In this document: in pieces, positions 1 to 6,954 of the stretch | Layout of the letters: each line of letters opens with the position of its first letter | How positions within the stretch are numbered: position 1 is the first letter of the stretch | Assembly (NCBI GenBank): GCA_004555635.1 | Contig: SFHN01000002.1 | Location: forward strand, 1 to 24,429 | Length of the DNA stretch: 24,429 nt | Source of the DNA: [Eubacterium] saphenum | GTDB lineage: Bacteria; Bacillota; Clostridia; Oscillospirales; Ruminococcaceae | Direction of reading: 5' to 3' | The notes under the pieces: model-generated | The model's database searches: none | What the model saw: the letters and a program-made list of their open reading frames with translations, nothing else | What the model was told of the DNA's origin: nothing | Position numbers and translations under genes: made by a program

Positions 1-8
1 CATATAAT

Positions 9-37
9 ATTTTATCAGAAACGCCGCTGAATTGCAA
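9..37 (-). promoter_or_regulatory. Sigma-A promoter facing out of the left edge
   Basis: On the minus strand TTGCAA (37-32) and TAAAAT (14-9) are separated by 17 bases, a good housekeeping promoter. It would drive a gene lying left of the window, downstream of trpS. No clear terminator is seen between trpS and this promoter, so trpS transcripts may read into the next unit. Confidence 0.55.
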
Positions 38-182
38 GTGTTTTTTTGAAATTACCGCATTTTTGTGCAATTTCACAATAACTCCGCGCTGCCTTGCCGC
101 GATTTAATATATTTGACGACATCCTCCGATACCCGCTCGACATATTTGTGCGGCATATAACGCAAAGTATATGCTTCTCTTG

Positions 183-1178
183 TCAGAACGTTACAAAGCC
201 GACCTTCTTATGAACCTTCTGAAGCGTCTTGCGGGAGGCTCTGTACGCCTTTTCCGCGCCCTTCTTCATACAATCCTCAAGGTACGCCTTATCGCCCGAG
301 ATACGCTTGAACTCCGCCTGCATAGGCGAAAGCATATCCGCGACCGCCTCGCCTACCGCGAGCTTAAAGTCGCCGTAGCCCCTGCCCGCAAACTCGCGCT
401 CGATTTCCTCGAAGCTCTTGTTTGTTACTGCGGAGTAAATGGACATCAGGTTTATTATGCCGTCCTTCCCCTCGCGCGCGCAGACCTCGGTTTCGCTGTC
501 GGTAACAGCGCGCTTGAACTTTCTGATAACGGTGTCCTTGTCGTCGAGAATCCACACGGACGCGTTCGGGTTTTCGTCGGACTTGCTCATCTTCTTTGTC
601 GGCTCCTGAAGCGACATAACCTTTGCGGTGGTCTTGGTGATATACCCCTCGGGCATCGTGAAAACATCGCCGTAAATGCCGTTAAAGCGCTGAACGATGT
701 TGCGCGCAAGCTCGAGATGCTGGCTCTGGTCAACTCCGACTGGAACAAGGTCCGCCTGATACAGCAGGATATCCGCCGCCATAAGCACGGGGTAGGTGAA
801 AAGGCCCGCGTTAATGTTGTCGGGGTGCTTTGCGCTCTTGTCCTTGAACTGCGTCATACGGGAAAGCTCGCCGAACTGCGTATAGCAGGAGAGAATCCAC
901 GAAAGCTCCGCGTGGTTGGGGTTATGCCCCTGTACGAAAAGTGTCGATTGCTCGGGGTCAAGACCGCACGCGATAAGCAGCGCGTAGCTTTCCTTTATCT
1001 GTGCGCGAAGCTTTACGGGGTCCTGCCTTACAGTGATTGAGTGCAGGTCCGCGATGCCGAAAAAGCAGTTGTAGTCGTTCTGAAGTTTAACCCAGTTCCG
1101 CATTGCACCGAGATAGTTTCCGAGGTGCGGCGTATTTGTCGGCTGAATCAAGCTCAGCATATTCTTTTTCTGTTCCAT
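183..1178 (-). CDS. trpS: Tryptophanyl-tRNA synthetase
   Basis: Cytoplasmic class I aminoacyl-tRNA synthetase that charges tRNA-Trp with tryptophan using ATP. The 331-residue product has the usual length of the bacterial enzyme. The HIGH-type signature is seen as HLGN at residues 18-21 within PTNTPHLGNYLGA, the tryptophan/adenylate region GVDQSQHLE at 148-156, and KMSKS at 196-200. The protein ends in GFVTF, matching the usual C-terminal end of the family. The ATG at 1178 is preceded by an AGGAAGGAAA Shine-Dalgarno. The gene starts 18 bases after the aminotransferase stop, so the two are almost certainly co-transcribed from the promoter at 2456-2428. That leader is too short for a T-box, so no tRNA-sensing control is visible here. 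Confidence 0.97.
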   Translation of the reverse strand: MEQKKNMLSLIQPTNTPHLGNYLGAMRNWVKLQNDYNCFFGIADLHSITVRQDPVKLRAQIKESYALLIACGLDPEQSTLFVQGHNPNHAELSWILSCYTQFGELSRMTQFKDKSAKHPDNINAGLFTYPVLMAADILLYQADLVPVGVDQSQHLELARNIVQRFNGIYGDVFTMPEGYITKTTAKVMSLQEPTKKMSKSDENPNASVWILDDKDTVIRKFKRAVTDSETEVCAREGKDGIINLMSIYSAVTNKSFEEIEREFAGRGYGDFKLAVGEAVADMLSPMQAEFKRISGDKAYLEDCMKKGAEKAYRASRKTLQKVHKKVGFVTF

Positions 1179-1196
1179 TATAAAATTTCCTTCCTG

Positions 1197-2384
1197 TTAT
1201 ACCAAAAGTTCTGCGGCAGCCGCGCCGAGAATTTTAACGCCCTTGTCAATCTGCTCGTCTGTCGGCGTGGAGAAGTTCAGCCTGAACGAGTGGGAAACCG
1301 CGTTGTCGTCCGCGCAGAACGCGTTTCCGGGAACGACCGCAACCTTTCGCAGCACCGCTTCCTTGCAGAAGCTGTTCATATCGAAGCGCTCGGGGATAGT
1401 CGCCCAGATAAACAGACCGCCCTGCGGCTCGGTGAGCGTGATAAAGTCGGGGAGGTTTTCCTTAAGCCCCGAGAGCATTCGCGAGCATTTTTTGCGGTAG
1501 ATTTCGCGCAGCTTTTTAAGGTGCTCGTCGAAGTCAACCGTTGTAAGGAAGCGGTAGGTCAGCATCTGCGCCCAGATGTTGGTGTGAACCGTGCTTGTCT
1601 GAAGCCCGACAACCGCCTTTCCGACGATTTCGGAGCTTCCCAGCAGGTAGCCGACGCGAAGCCCCGGCGCGAGCGTTTTGGAGAATGTACCCGCGTACAG
1701 CACAATGCCGTCGTTGTCAAGCTCCTTTATGCAGGGAATGTCCTCTCCTGCGAAGCGAAGCGCGCCGTAGGGGTTGTCCTCAAGAATATACACGCCGTAT
1801 TTCTTTGCGAGGGCGAGAATTTCCTTCCTGCGGGCAAGCGAGGAGGTTTTTCCCGTCGGGTTCTGAAAGTTCGGGATTGTGTAGATAAAGCGGGCTGTGG
1901 GGTTATCCTTCAGCGCCTGCTCAAGCATATCTGCGCGCATTCCCTCATCGTCCATCGGGACGCCGACAAGCCGCGCACCGTAGCTTCTGAACGCGTTAAG
2001 CGAGCCGATAAACGACGGGTCCTCGCATATGATAACGTCACCCTCGTTGCAGAAAATCTTGGCGGTGGTTTCGATAGCCTGCTGCGCTCCCGCGGTAATT
2101 ACAACCGCGTCGCCGCTTTTTGCAAGCCCCTTTTTCGTAAGGTCGGCGAAAATTAACTCGCGCAGCGGGGCATAGCCCTCGGTTATCGAGTATTGAAGCG
2201 CGTTAATCGGCTCCTCCGCGAAAATCTCTGCGGAGAGCTTTGCGATAACCTCCGTCGGAAACGCCTCGGGCGCGGGGTTTCCCGCCGCGAAGCTGATTAC
2301 CTCGGGGTCTGCGGTGAATTTAAGTATCTCGCGTATCGCGGAAGCCTTTAACCCCGAAACGCGGTTTGAAAACTGCTGAAGCAT
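1197..2384 (-). CDS. PLP-dependent aminotransferase, class I/II (LysN/ARO8-like)
   Basis: Fold-type I pyridoxal-phosphate aminotransferase of about 395 residues, cytoplasmic. Visible signatures are the N-terminal ISFAAGNPAPEAFP substrate loop (30-43), PNFQNPTG (171-178, Asn contacting PLP), LEDNPYG with Asp203, the Schiff-base lysine K236 in TFSKTLAPGLRVG, and a C-terminal RLNFS with the carboxylate-binding arginine. These match the ARO8/LysN branch (2-aminoadipate or aromatic amino acid aminotransferases), also found fused to MocR regulators; here there is no DNA-binding domain. An in-frame ATG 26 codons upstream lies within the promoter region, so I chose the ATG at 2384, which has CAGGAGA about nine bases upstream. 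Substrate cannot be read from sequence; linkage to trpS fits an aromatic or branched-chain amino acid role but does not prove it. Confidence 0.9.
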   Translation of the reverse strand: MLQQFSNRVSGLKASAIREILKFTADPEVISFAAGNPAPEAFPTEVIAKLSAEIFAEEPINALQYSITEGYAPLRELIFADLTKKGLAKSGDAVVITAGAQQAIETTAKIFCNEGDVIICEDPSFIGSLNAFRSYGARLVGVPMDDEGMRADMLEQALKDNPTARFIYTIPNFQNPTGKTSSLARRKEILALAKKYGVYILEDNPYGALRFAGEDIPCIKELDNDGIVLYAGTFSKTLAPGLRVGYLLGSSEIVGKAVVGLQTSTVHTNIWAQMLTYRFLTTVDFDEHLKKLREIYRKKCSRMLSGLKENLPDFITLTEPQGGLFIWATIPERFDMNSFCKEAVLRKVAVVPGNAFCADDNAVSHSFRLNFSTPTDEQIDKGVKILGAAAAELLV

Positions 2385-2427
2385 AGTAAAAAATCTCCTG
2401 TATGTAAGTTTTAACAATCCGCCTACT

Positions 2428-2456
2428 ATTATAACATATAATACCCTCATTGTAAA
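2428..2456 (-). promoter_or_regulatory. Promoter of the aminotransferase-trpS operon
   Basis: Minus-strand TTTACA (2456-2451), a 17-base spacer and a perfect TATAAT (2433-2428). The predicted start near 2421 leaves a leader of about 37 bases before the ATG at 2384. Confidence 0.75.
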
Positions 2457-2557
2457 GCACAATAAAAAATTTTTTGTCTAAAAAGTCAAAGAATGCCCCG
2501 ACGGCAGGCGTAAATCTGTCTTTTTATAGAATTTCACCTAAAAATCAGATAACCCCC

Positions 2558-2586
2558 TGTACATTTTTCGAAAAATCCTGTATAAT
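2558..2586 (+). promoter_or_regulatory. Promoter of the Na/Pi cotransporter gene
   Basis: A weak -35 TGTACA (2558-2563), 17-base spacer and TATAAT (2581-2586). Bases TG directly before the -10 may help. It diverges from the aminotransferase promoter about 100 bases away; the stretch between (2457-2557) is AT-rich and holds nothing else I can name. Confidence 0.6.
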
Positions 2587-2617
2587 AAAACTGTATTAGT
2601 GTAAAAGAGCAGATTTG

Positions 2618-2656
2618 CGCCGATGAAAAGGACTCGGCGGGGGACAAGGCTGTCCC
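2618..2656 (+). promoter_or_regulatory. Two adjacent hairpins in the Na/Pi gene leader
   Basis: The untranslated leader contains CGCCGA (2618-2623) paired with TCGGCG (2634-2639) around a ten-base purine-rich loop, and one base later GGGACA (2641-2646) paired with TGTCCC (2651-2656) around AGGC. GTGT near 2600 could pair with ACAC near 2663, closing a three-way junction just before the CAGGAG ribosome site. I could not match it to a known riboswitch consensus. It may be a regulatory RNA or only leader structure. Confidence 0.4.
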
Positions 2657-2679
2657 GAAGTAACACAGGAGTATATGCT

Positions 2680-4443
2680 ATGACAATTTACGACATTCTC
2701 ACTATGCTTGGCGGTCTGGCGCTTTTCCTTTTCGGAATGCACACACTCAGTGGTTCTCTTGAAAAGTTTGCAGGCGGCAATCTCGAACGCCTCTTGGAGA
2801 AAATCACATCAAGCCCGATAAAAGGCGTTGCGCTCGGAGCGGGAATAACCGCGCTCATTCAGTCTTCCGCCGCGACCACCGTTATGATGGTAGGCTTTGT
2901 AAACTCGGGGTTGATGAAGCTTTCGCAGGCAATCGGCGTTATTATGGGCGCGAACATCGGTACCACCGCGACAAGCTGGCTGCTCAGCCTTTCGGCCATT
3001 GACGGCGGCGGTATCCTCAACATCTTCAAGCCCACAACCTTTACTCCCATACTTGCAATCATCGGCGTTATCCTGCTGATGTTCACAAAAGCGGACAAGA
3101 AAAGAACCGTCGGCGCGATACTTATCGGCTTTGCAACGCTGATGTTCGGTATGAATATGATGTCCGACGCTGCGGAGGGACTTAAAGACGTCCCCGAGTT
3201 CACGCAGTTTATGACAATGTTCACGAACCCTATTCTCGGCGTTGTCGCGGGCGCGTTGCTTACGGCGATACTTCAGTCGTCCTCCGTTTCCATCGGTATC
3301 ATTCAGTCGATATCAAACGCCACGGGAAAAATCAGCTACTCTATGGCACTTCCGATTATCCTCGGACAGAACATCGGCTCCTGCGTAACCGCGCTGATTT
3401 CCTCTATCGGCGCAAACAAGAGCGCAAAGCGCGTTGCTATCGTCCACCTCTACTTTAATATAATAGGTACGATTGTTTTCCTGAGCCTGTTCTATATAGT
3501 GAATGCGTTTATCGATATGCCGTTTATGCAGCAGTCACTTGACTCGGTCGGCATTGCGATAATCCACACGGGCTTTAACGTGCTTGCGACGCTTCTTTTC
3601 CTGCCGTTTACAAAGCAGCTCGAAAAGCTCGCCTGCCTCACAATCCGCGACAACCCCGGCGAGGAAACCAACGAAATGCCTATGCTGGACGAGCGTCTGC
3701 TTAACACCCCGTCCATTGCCATCGAGCAGTGCCGCAACCTCGCCTACAAAATGGCAAGGCTCACGAAAAAGACGATTCTCGATTCGATAGGTCTTGTAAA
3801 CGAGTATGACAAGGTGGTTTTTCAGGACGTAATCGACAACGAAAACGCGATTGATATGTACGAGGACAAAATCGGCTCGTACATTCTTAAGATAAGCTCA
3901 AAGGACCTCTCCGAAAACGACAGCAAGGTGGTTTCAAACCTGCTTCACACGATAGGCGACCTTGAGCGCATTTCCGACCACGCGGTTAATATCGCGGAGG
4001 TTGCTGAAGAAATGCACAAGAAAAAGGTAAATTTCTCCGAGCAGGCGCTCGAGGAAATCGGGATAATGGAAAAGGCAGTAACCGAAATCCTCGATATGTC
4101 AACCGACGCGTTCATAAACGGCAACATTGCGCTCGCGAAGGAGGTTGAGCCGCTGGAGGACGTTATCGATGAGATTCGAAGCGAGCTTAAATCCCGCCAT
4201 ATCGAGCGGCTTAGAAGCGGGCTTTGCACGATAGAGCTTGGCTTTATCCTTCAGGATTTGCTGACAAACTTCGAGCGCGTTTCCGACCACTGCTCAAACA
4301 TCGCGGTGTGCCTTATTCAGATTAACGAGAACAGTATGGACACCCACGAGTATATGACCGAGCTTAAAAAGCTTGAAAAGAGCAAATTTATGGACGAGGT
4401 AAACGAGTATCAGCATAAATATATGCTCCCGAAAAGAGATTGA
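2680..4443 (+). CDS. Na+/phosphate cotransporter (NptA/PNaS type) with PhoU-like tail
   Basis: Integral membrane protein of 587 residues. The N-terminal 330 residues hold about eight to nine hydrophobic segments and two inverted Na/Pi-cotransporter repeats, each with the QSS motif that forms the ion and phosphate site: QSSAATT at about 61-67 and QSSSVSI at about 198-204. The C-terminal half (about 350-570) is helical and charged with two PhoU-like repeats, each containing an ERxSDHxxNIA signature (near 4000 and near 4290). This is the standard bacterial PNaS-PhoU fusion, taking up phosphate with Na+, or possibly regulating flux. An upstream in-frame ATG (2623) lies inside the leader hairpins; the ATG at 2680 has CAGGAG eight bases upstream and begins the hydrophobic domain directly. 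Monocistronic, followed by a terminator. Confidence 0.93.
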   Translation: MTIYDILTMLGGLALFLFGMHTLSGSLEKFAGGNLERLLEKITSSPIKGVALGAGITALIQSSAATTVMMVGFVNSGLMKLSQAIGVIMGANIGTTATSWLLSLSAIDGGGILNIFKPTTFTPILAIIGVILLMFTKADKKRTVGAILIGFATLMFGMNMMSDAAEGLKDVPEFTQFMTMFTNPILGVVAGALLTAILQSSSVSIGIIQSISNATGKISYSMALPIILGQNIGSCVTALISSIGANKSAKRVAIVHLYFNIIGTIVFLSLFYIVNAFIDMPFMQQSLDSVGIAIIHTGFNVLATLLFLPFTKQLEKLACLTIRDNPGEETNEMPMLDERLLNTPSIAIEQCRNLAYKMARLTKKTILDSIGLVNEYDKVVFQDVIDNENAIDMYEDKIGSYILKISSKDLSENDSKVVSNLLHTIGDLERISDHAVNIAEVAEEMHKKKVNFSEQALEEIGIMEKAVTEILDMSTDAFINGNIALAKEVEPLEDVIDEIRSELKSRHIERLRSGLCTIELGFILQDLLTNFERVSDHCSNIAVCLIQINENSMDTHEYMTELKKLEKSKFMDEVNEYQHKYMLPKRD

Positions 4444-4448
4444 GAAAT

Positions 4449-4483
4449 ACGCCCTTTGGCACAGCCGGCCGAGGGCGTTTTTT
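4449..4483 (+). terminator. Rho-independent terminator of the Na/Pi gene
   Basis: ACGCCCT (4449-4455) pairs with AGGGCGT (4472-4478), with an inner GGC/GCC pairing, followed by six T. It starts six bases after the stop codon. Confidence 0.85.
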
Positions 4484-4546
4484 CGCTCAAAAATCCTGCC
4501 GCAGGGTATTATGCAGAAATTACCTGAAAAAAATATCAAAAACCAT

Positions 4547-4575
4547 TTGACAAATGAGGAAAAATATGCGACAAT
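4547..4575 (+). promoter_or_regulatory. Promoter of the GH25 muramidase gene
   Basis: Perfect TTGACA (4547-4552) with a 17-base spacer and a weak -10 GACAAT (4570-4575); CAATAT two bases on is an alternative -10. The foldback element at 4601-4693 lies between this promoter and the start codon, so it would be transcribed. Confidence 0.5.
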
Positions 4576-4600
4576 ATAAACAAGCTCCAAAAAAACATAA

Positions 4601-4693
4601 GGCAACACCGCACAATTGCCGGCTGCGCAACTGAGGTGAACGCACTATAAATCTGACTGCGCAATCGCACGACAATAATTATGCGGTGTTGCC
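4601..4693. mobile_element. 93-bp MITE-like foldback element
   Basis: Perfect 12-base terminal inverted repeats GGCAACACCGCA (4601-4612) and TGCGGTGTTGCC (4682-4693) extend inward through AATT with one mismatch, then imperfectly to TGCGCA on both arms. ATAA directly flanks both ends (4597-4600 and 4694-4697), as expected of a 4-base target-site duplication. No coding capacity. It sits in the 5' leader of the GH25 gene. A non-autonomous transposon (MITE) is my reading; a large regulatory hairpin is the alternative. No second copy or matching transposase is in the window. Confidence 0.6.
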
Positions 4694-4744
4694 ATAAGCG
4701 AGCGGTAAGAAACGGCACACCTGATATTTGCGGGGAGAATTGCA

Positions 4745-6316
4745 TTGAGAACATTTAAGACAAAATCAAAATTCATAGGCAGAGCGCTTGCGGTGTTTAC
4801 TGCGGCGGCGATGGTGCTTAATATGTGCGCATTCGCCGAGCAGCCCGAAACGACAATTATCGACGCGGGCGACAAGCCCGAAACGACTGTGATTGACGCG
4901 GGCGACAAGCCCGAAACCGTGATAATCGACGACGGCGAGGAAAGCCATCTGCCCGAAAGCGGAATTGACCTTTCGGATATCGAGTACACGCAGGCGGACT
5001 TGTCGGACTACATCGAATGGGACGGAAAAACAAAGCTCTCCGCGGGGAAAAGCTATTACATAACGAAAAAGACCGCCCCGCGCGCGGACTTTACCATACC
5101 CACGGGAGCAAAGCTGCTTGTGCGCGAGGGCGCGGAGCTTGTACTCTATAAGGGGAAAATGCTGCATGTTCTCGGCAGCCTTGTTGTCGAGCCTAACGCA
5201 AAGCTCACCCTTTCGGGAACGTTTACGGCATACGGCGGCTCGGGTGTTGAGATTTACGGAAGCGTTGTTTCGACGAAAAGCTCGCTCGTGCGGATTGCAA
5301 GCGAGTTTGTAATAAGAAGCTCGGGCAGGGGAATTTTTTCGGGAACAACAAACGTTCACAACAACGGATTGTTCCTCGGCTACGGCACGGCGACCTTTTC
5401 CGCGTCCTCGCGAACGGTGGTCACCGGTCAGTTTCAGATACCCGAAAACGCAAAGCTGTATATGAAGGGCTACCTCGGCGTTACGATAAACGGCAAGGGC
5501 ACCGCCGCGGGCTATTTCTCGCTTTCGGGAGAGTTCGTAAACAGCGGCGTGTTCATCTTTGAGAGTACCGCGAAGTTCTATAAGACGGCGTCTGCGCGGT
5601 TTGCCGTGTCAAAAAGCAGCCGCCTTATCGACTACCGCGAAGGTAGCGGCACGTTCGGAAAGCCCGCTGTTCCCGGTTCTTCCGTCAGCAAAAAGGGCAT
5701 TGATGTTTCCTATGCGCAGGGCGCAGTTGACTGGGCGGAGGTCCGCGCTTCGGGCATTGAGTTTGCGATGATAAGGGCGTCGCGCGGCGCGGTTAGCGAC
5801 AAGAAGCCGATGGCAAAGGACGTCACCTTCGACTACAACATAACGCAGGCGCAGCTCTGCGGAATAAACGTCGGCGTTTACCACTATCTCTATGCAACAA
5901 CGGTCGAGGAAGCGCGAGAGGAAGCGAAATTCTTCCTGTCAGTAATCGAGCCGTACAAGATAACCTATCCGGTTGTCCTTGACATCGAGGAGGAGTATCA
6001 GGCGGCGCTCGGCATTGAAGCGGTTACGGCAATTGCGCGCGCGTTTCTTGACGAGGTAAGCGCGGCGGGCTACTACGCAATGATATACGCGAACAAGGCT
6101 TGGTTGACAACGCGGCTGGATATGCGGCTGCTGTCTGACTATGACGTATGGCTTGCGCAGTGGCACACCGTACCGACCTACACGGGCAGCTTCGGAATGT
6201 GGCAGTATTCAAGCAAGGGCATTGTGTCGGGAATAAACGGCTACGTTGACCTTAACATATCGTACAAGGACTACGCGAAAATAATCCGCGAGGGCAAATA
6301 CAACAACCTTTCCTGA
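4745..6316 (+). CDS. Secreted GH25 lysozyme-like muramidase with beta-rich N-terminal domain
   Basis: Exported protein of 523 residues predicted to cleave the MurNAc-GlcNAc bond of peptidoglycan. A Sec signal peptide with KTKSK n-region and hydrophobic core ends at CAFA (31). Residues 34-66 are three tandem 11-residue PETxxIDAGDK repeats. About 75-300 is a beta-rich region of short G/S/V-rich stretches that looks like a beta-solenoid or bactofilin-like scaffold. The catalytic GH25 domain spans about 316-515, with the first Asp at D320 in KGIDVSYAQG, the DxE pair D413/E415 in VVLDIEEEY, and the late WLAQW and MWQYSSKG motifs. The start is TTG at 4745, with GGGGAGA upstream. No choline-binding or SH3 wall-binding repeats are present, so the N-terminal part may do the targeting. 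Confidence 0.9.
   Translation: MRTFKTKSKFIGRALAVFTAAAMVLNMCAFAEQPETTIIDAGDKPETTVIDAGDKPETVIIDDGEESHLPESGIDLSDIEYTQADLSDYIEWDGKTKLSAGKSYYITKKTAPRADFTIPTGAKLLVREGAELVLYKGKMLHVLGSLVVEPNAKLTLSGTFTAYGGSGVEIYGSVVSTKSSLVRIASEFVIRSSGRGIFSGTTNVHNNGLFLGYGTATFSASSRTVVTGQFQIPENAKLYMKGYLGVTINGKGTAAGYFSLSGEFVNSGVFIFESTAKFYKTASARFAVSKSSRLIDYREGSGTFGKPAVPGSSVSKKGIDVSYAQGAVDWAEVRASGIEFAMIRASRGAVSDKKPMAKDVTFDYNITQAQLCGINVGVYHYLYATTVEEAREEAKFFLSVIEPYKITYPVVLDIEEEYQAALGIEAVTAIARAFLDEVSAAGYYAMIYANKAWLTTRLDMRLLSDYDVWLAQWHTVPTYTGSFGMWQYSSKGIVSGINGYVDLNISYKDYAKIIREGKYNNLS
4844..4942 (+). repeat. Three tandem 33-bp repeats in the GH25 gene
   Basis: Codons 34-66 form three copies of 33 bases, each starting CCCGAAAC and encoding PETTIIDAGDK, PETTVIDAGDK and a diverged PETVIIDDGEE. 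The first two copies are nearly identical in DNA, so copy number could vary by slippage. The product is an acidic linker after the signal peptide. Confidence 0.85.
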
Positions 6317-6330
6317 CTTTTATGCATAAT

Positions 6331-6368
6331 CTTCTCCTTTTCCGTACAAAATACGGAAAAAGGAGGAG
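6331..6368 (+). promoter_or_regulatory. Long hairpin masking the next gene's ribosome-binding site
   Basis: Bases 6331-6346 pair with 6352-6368 over 16 base pairs with one bulged A (6361) and a CAAAA loop. The 3' arm contains the whole AGGAGGAG Shine-Dalgarno (6361-6368) of the gene starting at 6374. No T-run follows on either strand, so it is not an intrinsic terminator. It should repress translation unless melted. Confidence 0.6.
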
Positions 6369-6373
6369 TTCAG

Positions 6374-6691
6374 ATGAGCTTTTACGGAAAAATGGCGGGC
6401 GCTGCTATGGCGGTGCTGATTGCGGGCGGCTGCGCGGCGTATGCGGCAGGGCAGGGCGCTTCGGTGCTTAACAGCGCGCGGGAAACCGCCGCGGATTTGC
6501 AGTGTTATGTGCTGACGGTGCGCGACGGCGCGATTGCGCTGTACAAGGAGGGCGAAGCCGAGCCGCTGACGGTGTATTCTACGGGAATCGACGAGATAAA
6601 CCCCGCGGACGCGGCGCTTCTGCGCGACGGGATAAGGCTTCGCGGAATGAGCGAGGTTCTCCGCTTGCTTGAGGACTTGGACGTGGAGTAG
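6374..6691 (+). CDS. Small exported protein with BofC C-terminal-like domain
   Basis: Protein of 105 residues. Residues 6-27 are a hydrophobic signal or anchor (AGAAMAVLIAGGCAAYAAG); the cysteine at 19 is not in a good lipobox. Residues 44-105 run YVLTVRDGAIALYKEG, then TGIDEINPADAALLRDGIR and SEVLRLLEDLD. This order (G-x-IA-V/L-Y strand, a Leu/Asn-P-x-D-x-x-L-L-x-x-GI loop, final E-x-x-x-L-LED helix) resembles the BofC C-terminal domain, which in Bacillus inhibits SpoIVB signalling in the forespore. Many Clostridia have short proteins with this domain alone and no known role. The recognition is from memory and only moderately certain. The gene follows the GH25 stop by 57 bases and ends at the terminator at 6753. 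Confidence 0.7.
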   Translation: MSFYGKMAGAAMAVLIAGGCAAYAAGQGASVLNSARETAADLQCYVLTVRDGAIALYKEGEAEPLTVYSTGIDEINPADAALLRDGIRLRGMSEVLRLLEDLDVE

Positions 6692-6752
6692 TCGGGTGCC
6701 CCGACGGGCAGTTCCGCCTTTAGGCGGGCGGGACATTAGCATAACTGTATCA

Positions 6753-6787
6753 ACGGCGGGGGCGAAAGGCTCCTGCCGTTTTGTTTT
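6753..6787 (+). terminator. Rho-independent terminator after the BofC-like gene
   Basis: An 11-base-pair stem ACGGCGGGGGC (6753-6763) and GCTCCTGCCGT (6769-6779) with a GAAAG loop, followed by TTTTGTTTT. Between it and the stop codon lie two short GC hairpins (6691-6705 and 6714-6727). The terminator at 8945 has nearly the same stem. Confidence 0.8.
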
Positions 6788-6878
6788 GGGGGTCAGGTAC
6801 GCGCGAATAAAGCGGCAGGAGTGCCAAAAAACGCCGTCAATCAGACTGCGCCGAAAATTCACCCACACAAAATTATCA

Positions 6879-6908
6879 TTGACTAACAGGGCTTCTTCGT
6901 GATATAAT
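6879..6908 (+). promoter_or_regulatory. Promoter of the CDF transporter gene
   Basis: TTGACT (6879-6884), 18-base spacer and TATAAT (6903-6908). A second TATAAT occurs at 6918-6923 without a good -35. Confidence 0.65.
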
Positions 6909-6954
6909 TGATATACTTATAATAAGCAAATTCTTCAAAATCCGGAGGCAAATT

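Noticed and set aside
73..156. 27-codon minus-strand reading frame after trpS (begins MPHKYVERVSEDVV)
   Set aside because: Plausible composition, but no Shine-Dalgarno, no recognisable family and a length expected by chance; trpS already ends normally.
171..1040. Long plus-strand open frame opposite trpS (and similar ones opposite metK, pyrE and secA)
   Set aside because: They are antisense to certain genes, have no ribosome site, are rich in Arg/Leu/Val/His without domain structure, and follow from the codon bias of the real strand.
2385..2460. T-box leader for the aminotransferase-trpS operon
   Set aside because: The leader is only about 37 bases and has no T-box core, specifier loop or terminator.
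2618..2656. Fluoride, guanidine or c-di-GMP riboswitch in the Na/Pi leader
   Set aside because: The two-hairpin outline is similar to the fluoride class, but the conserved 3' CTGATGG...CTAC strand and the pseudoknot complement are missing; the other cores do not match.
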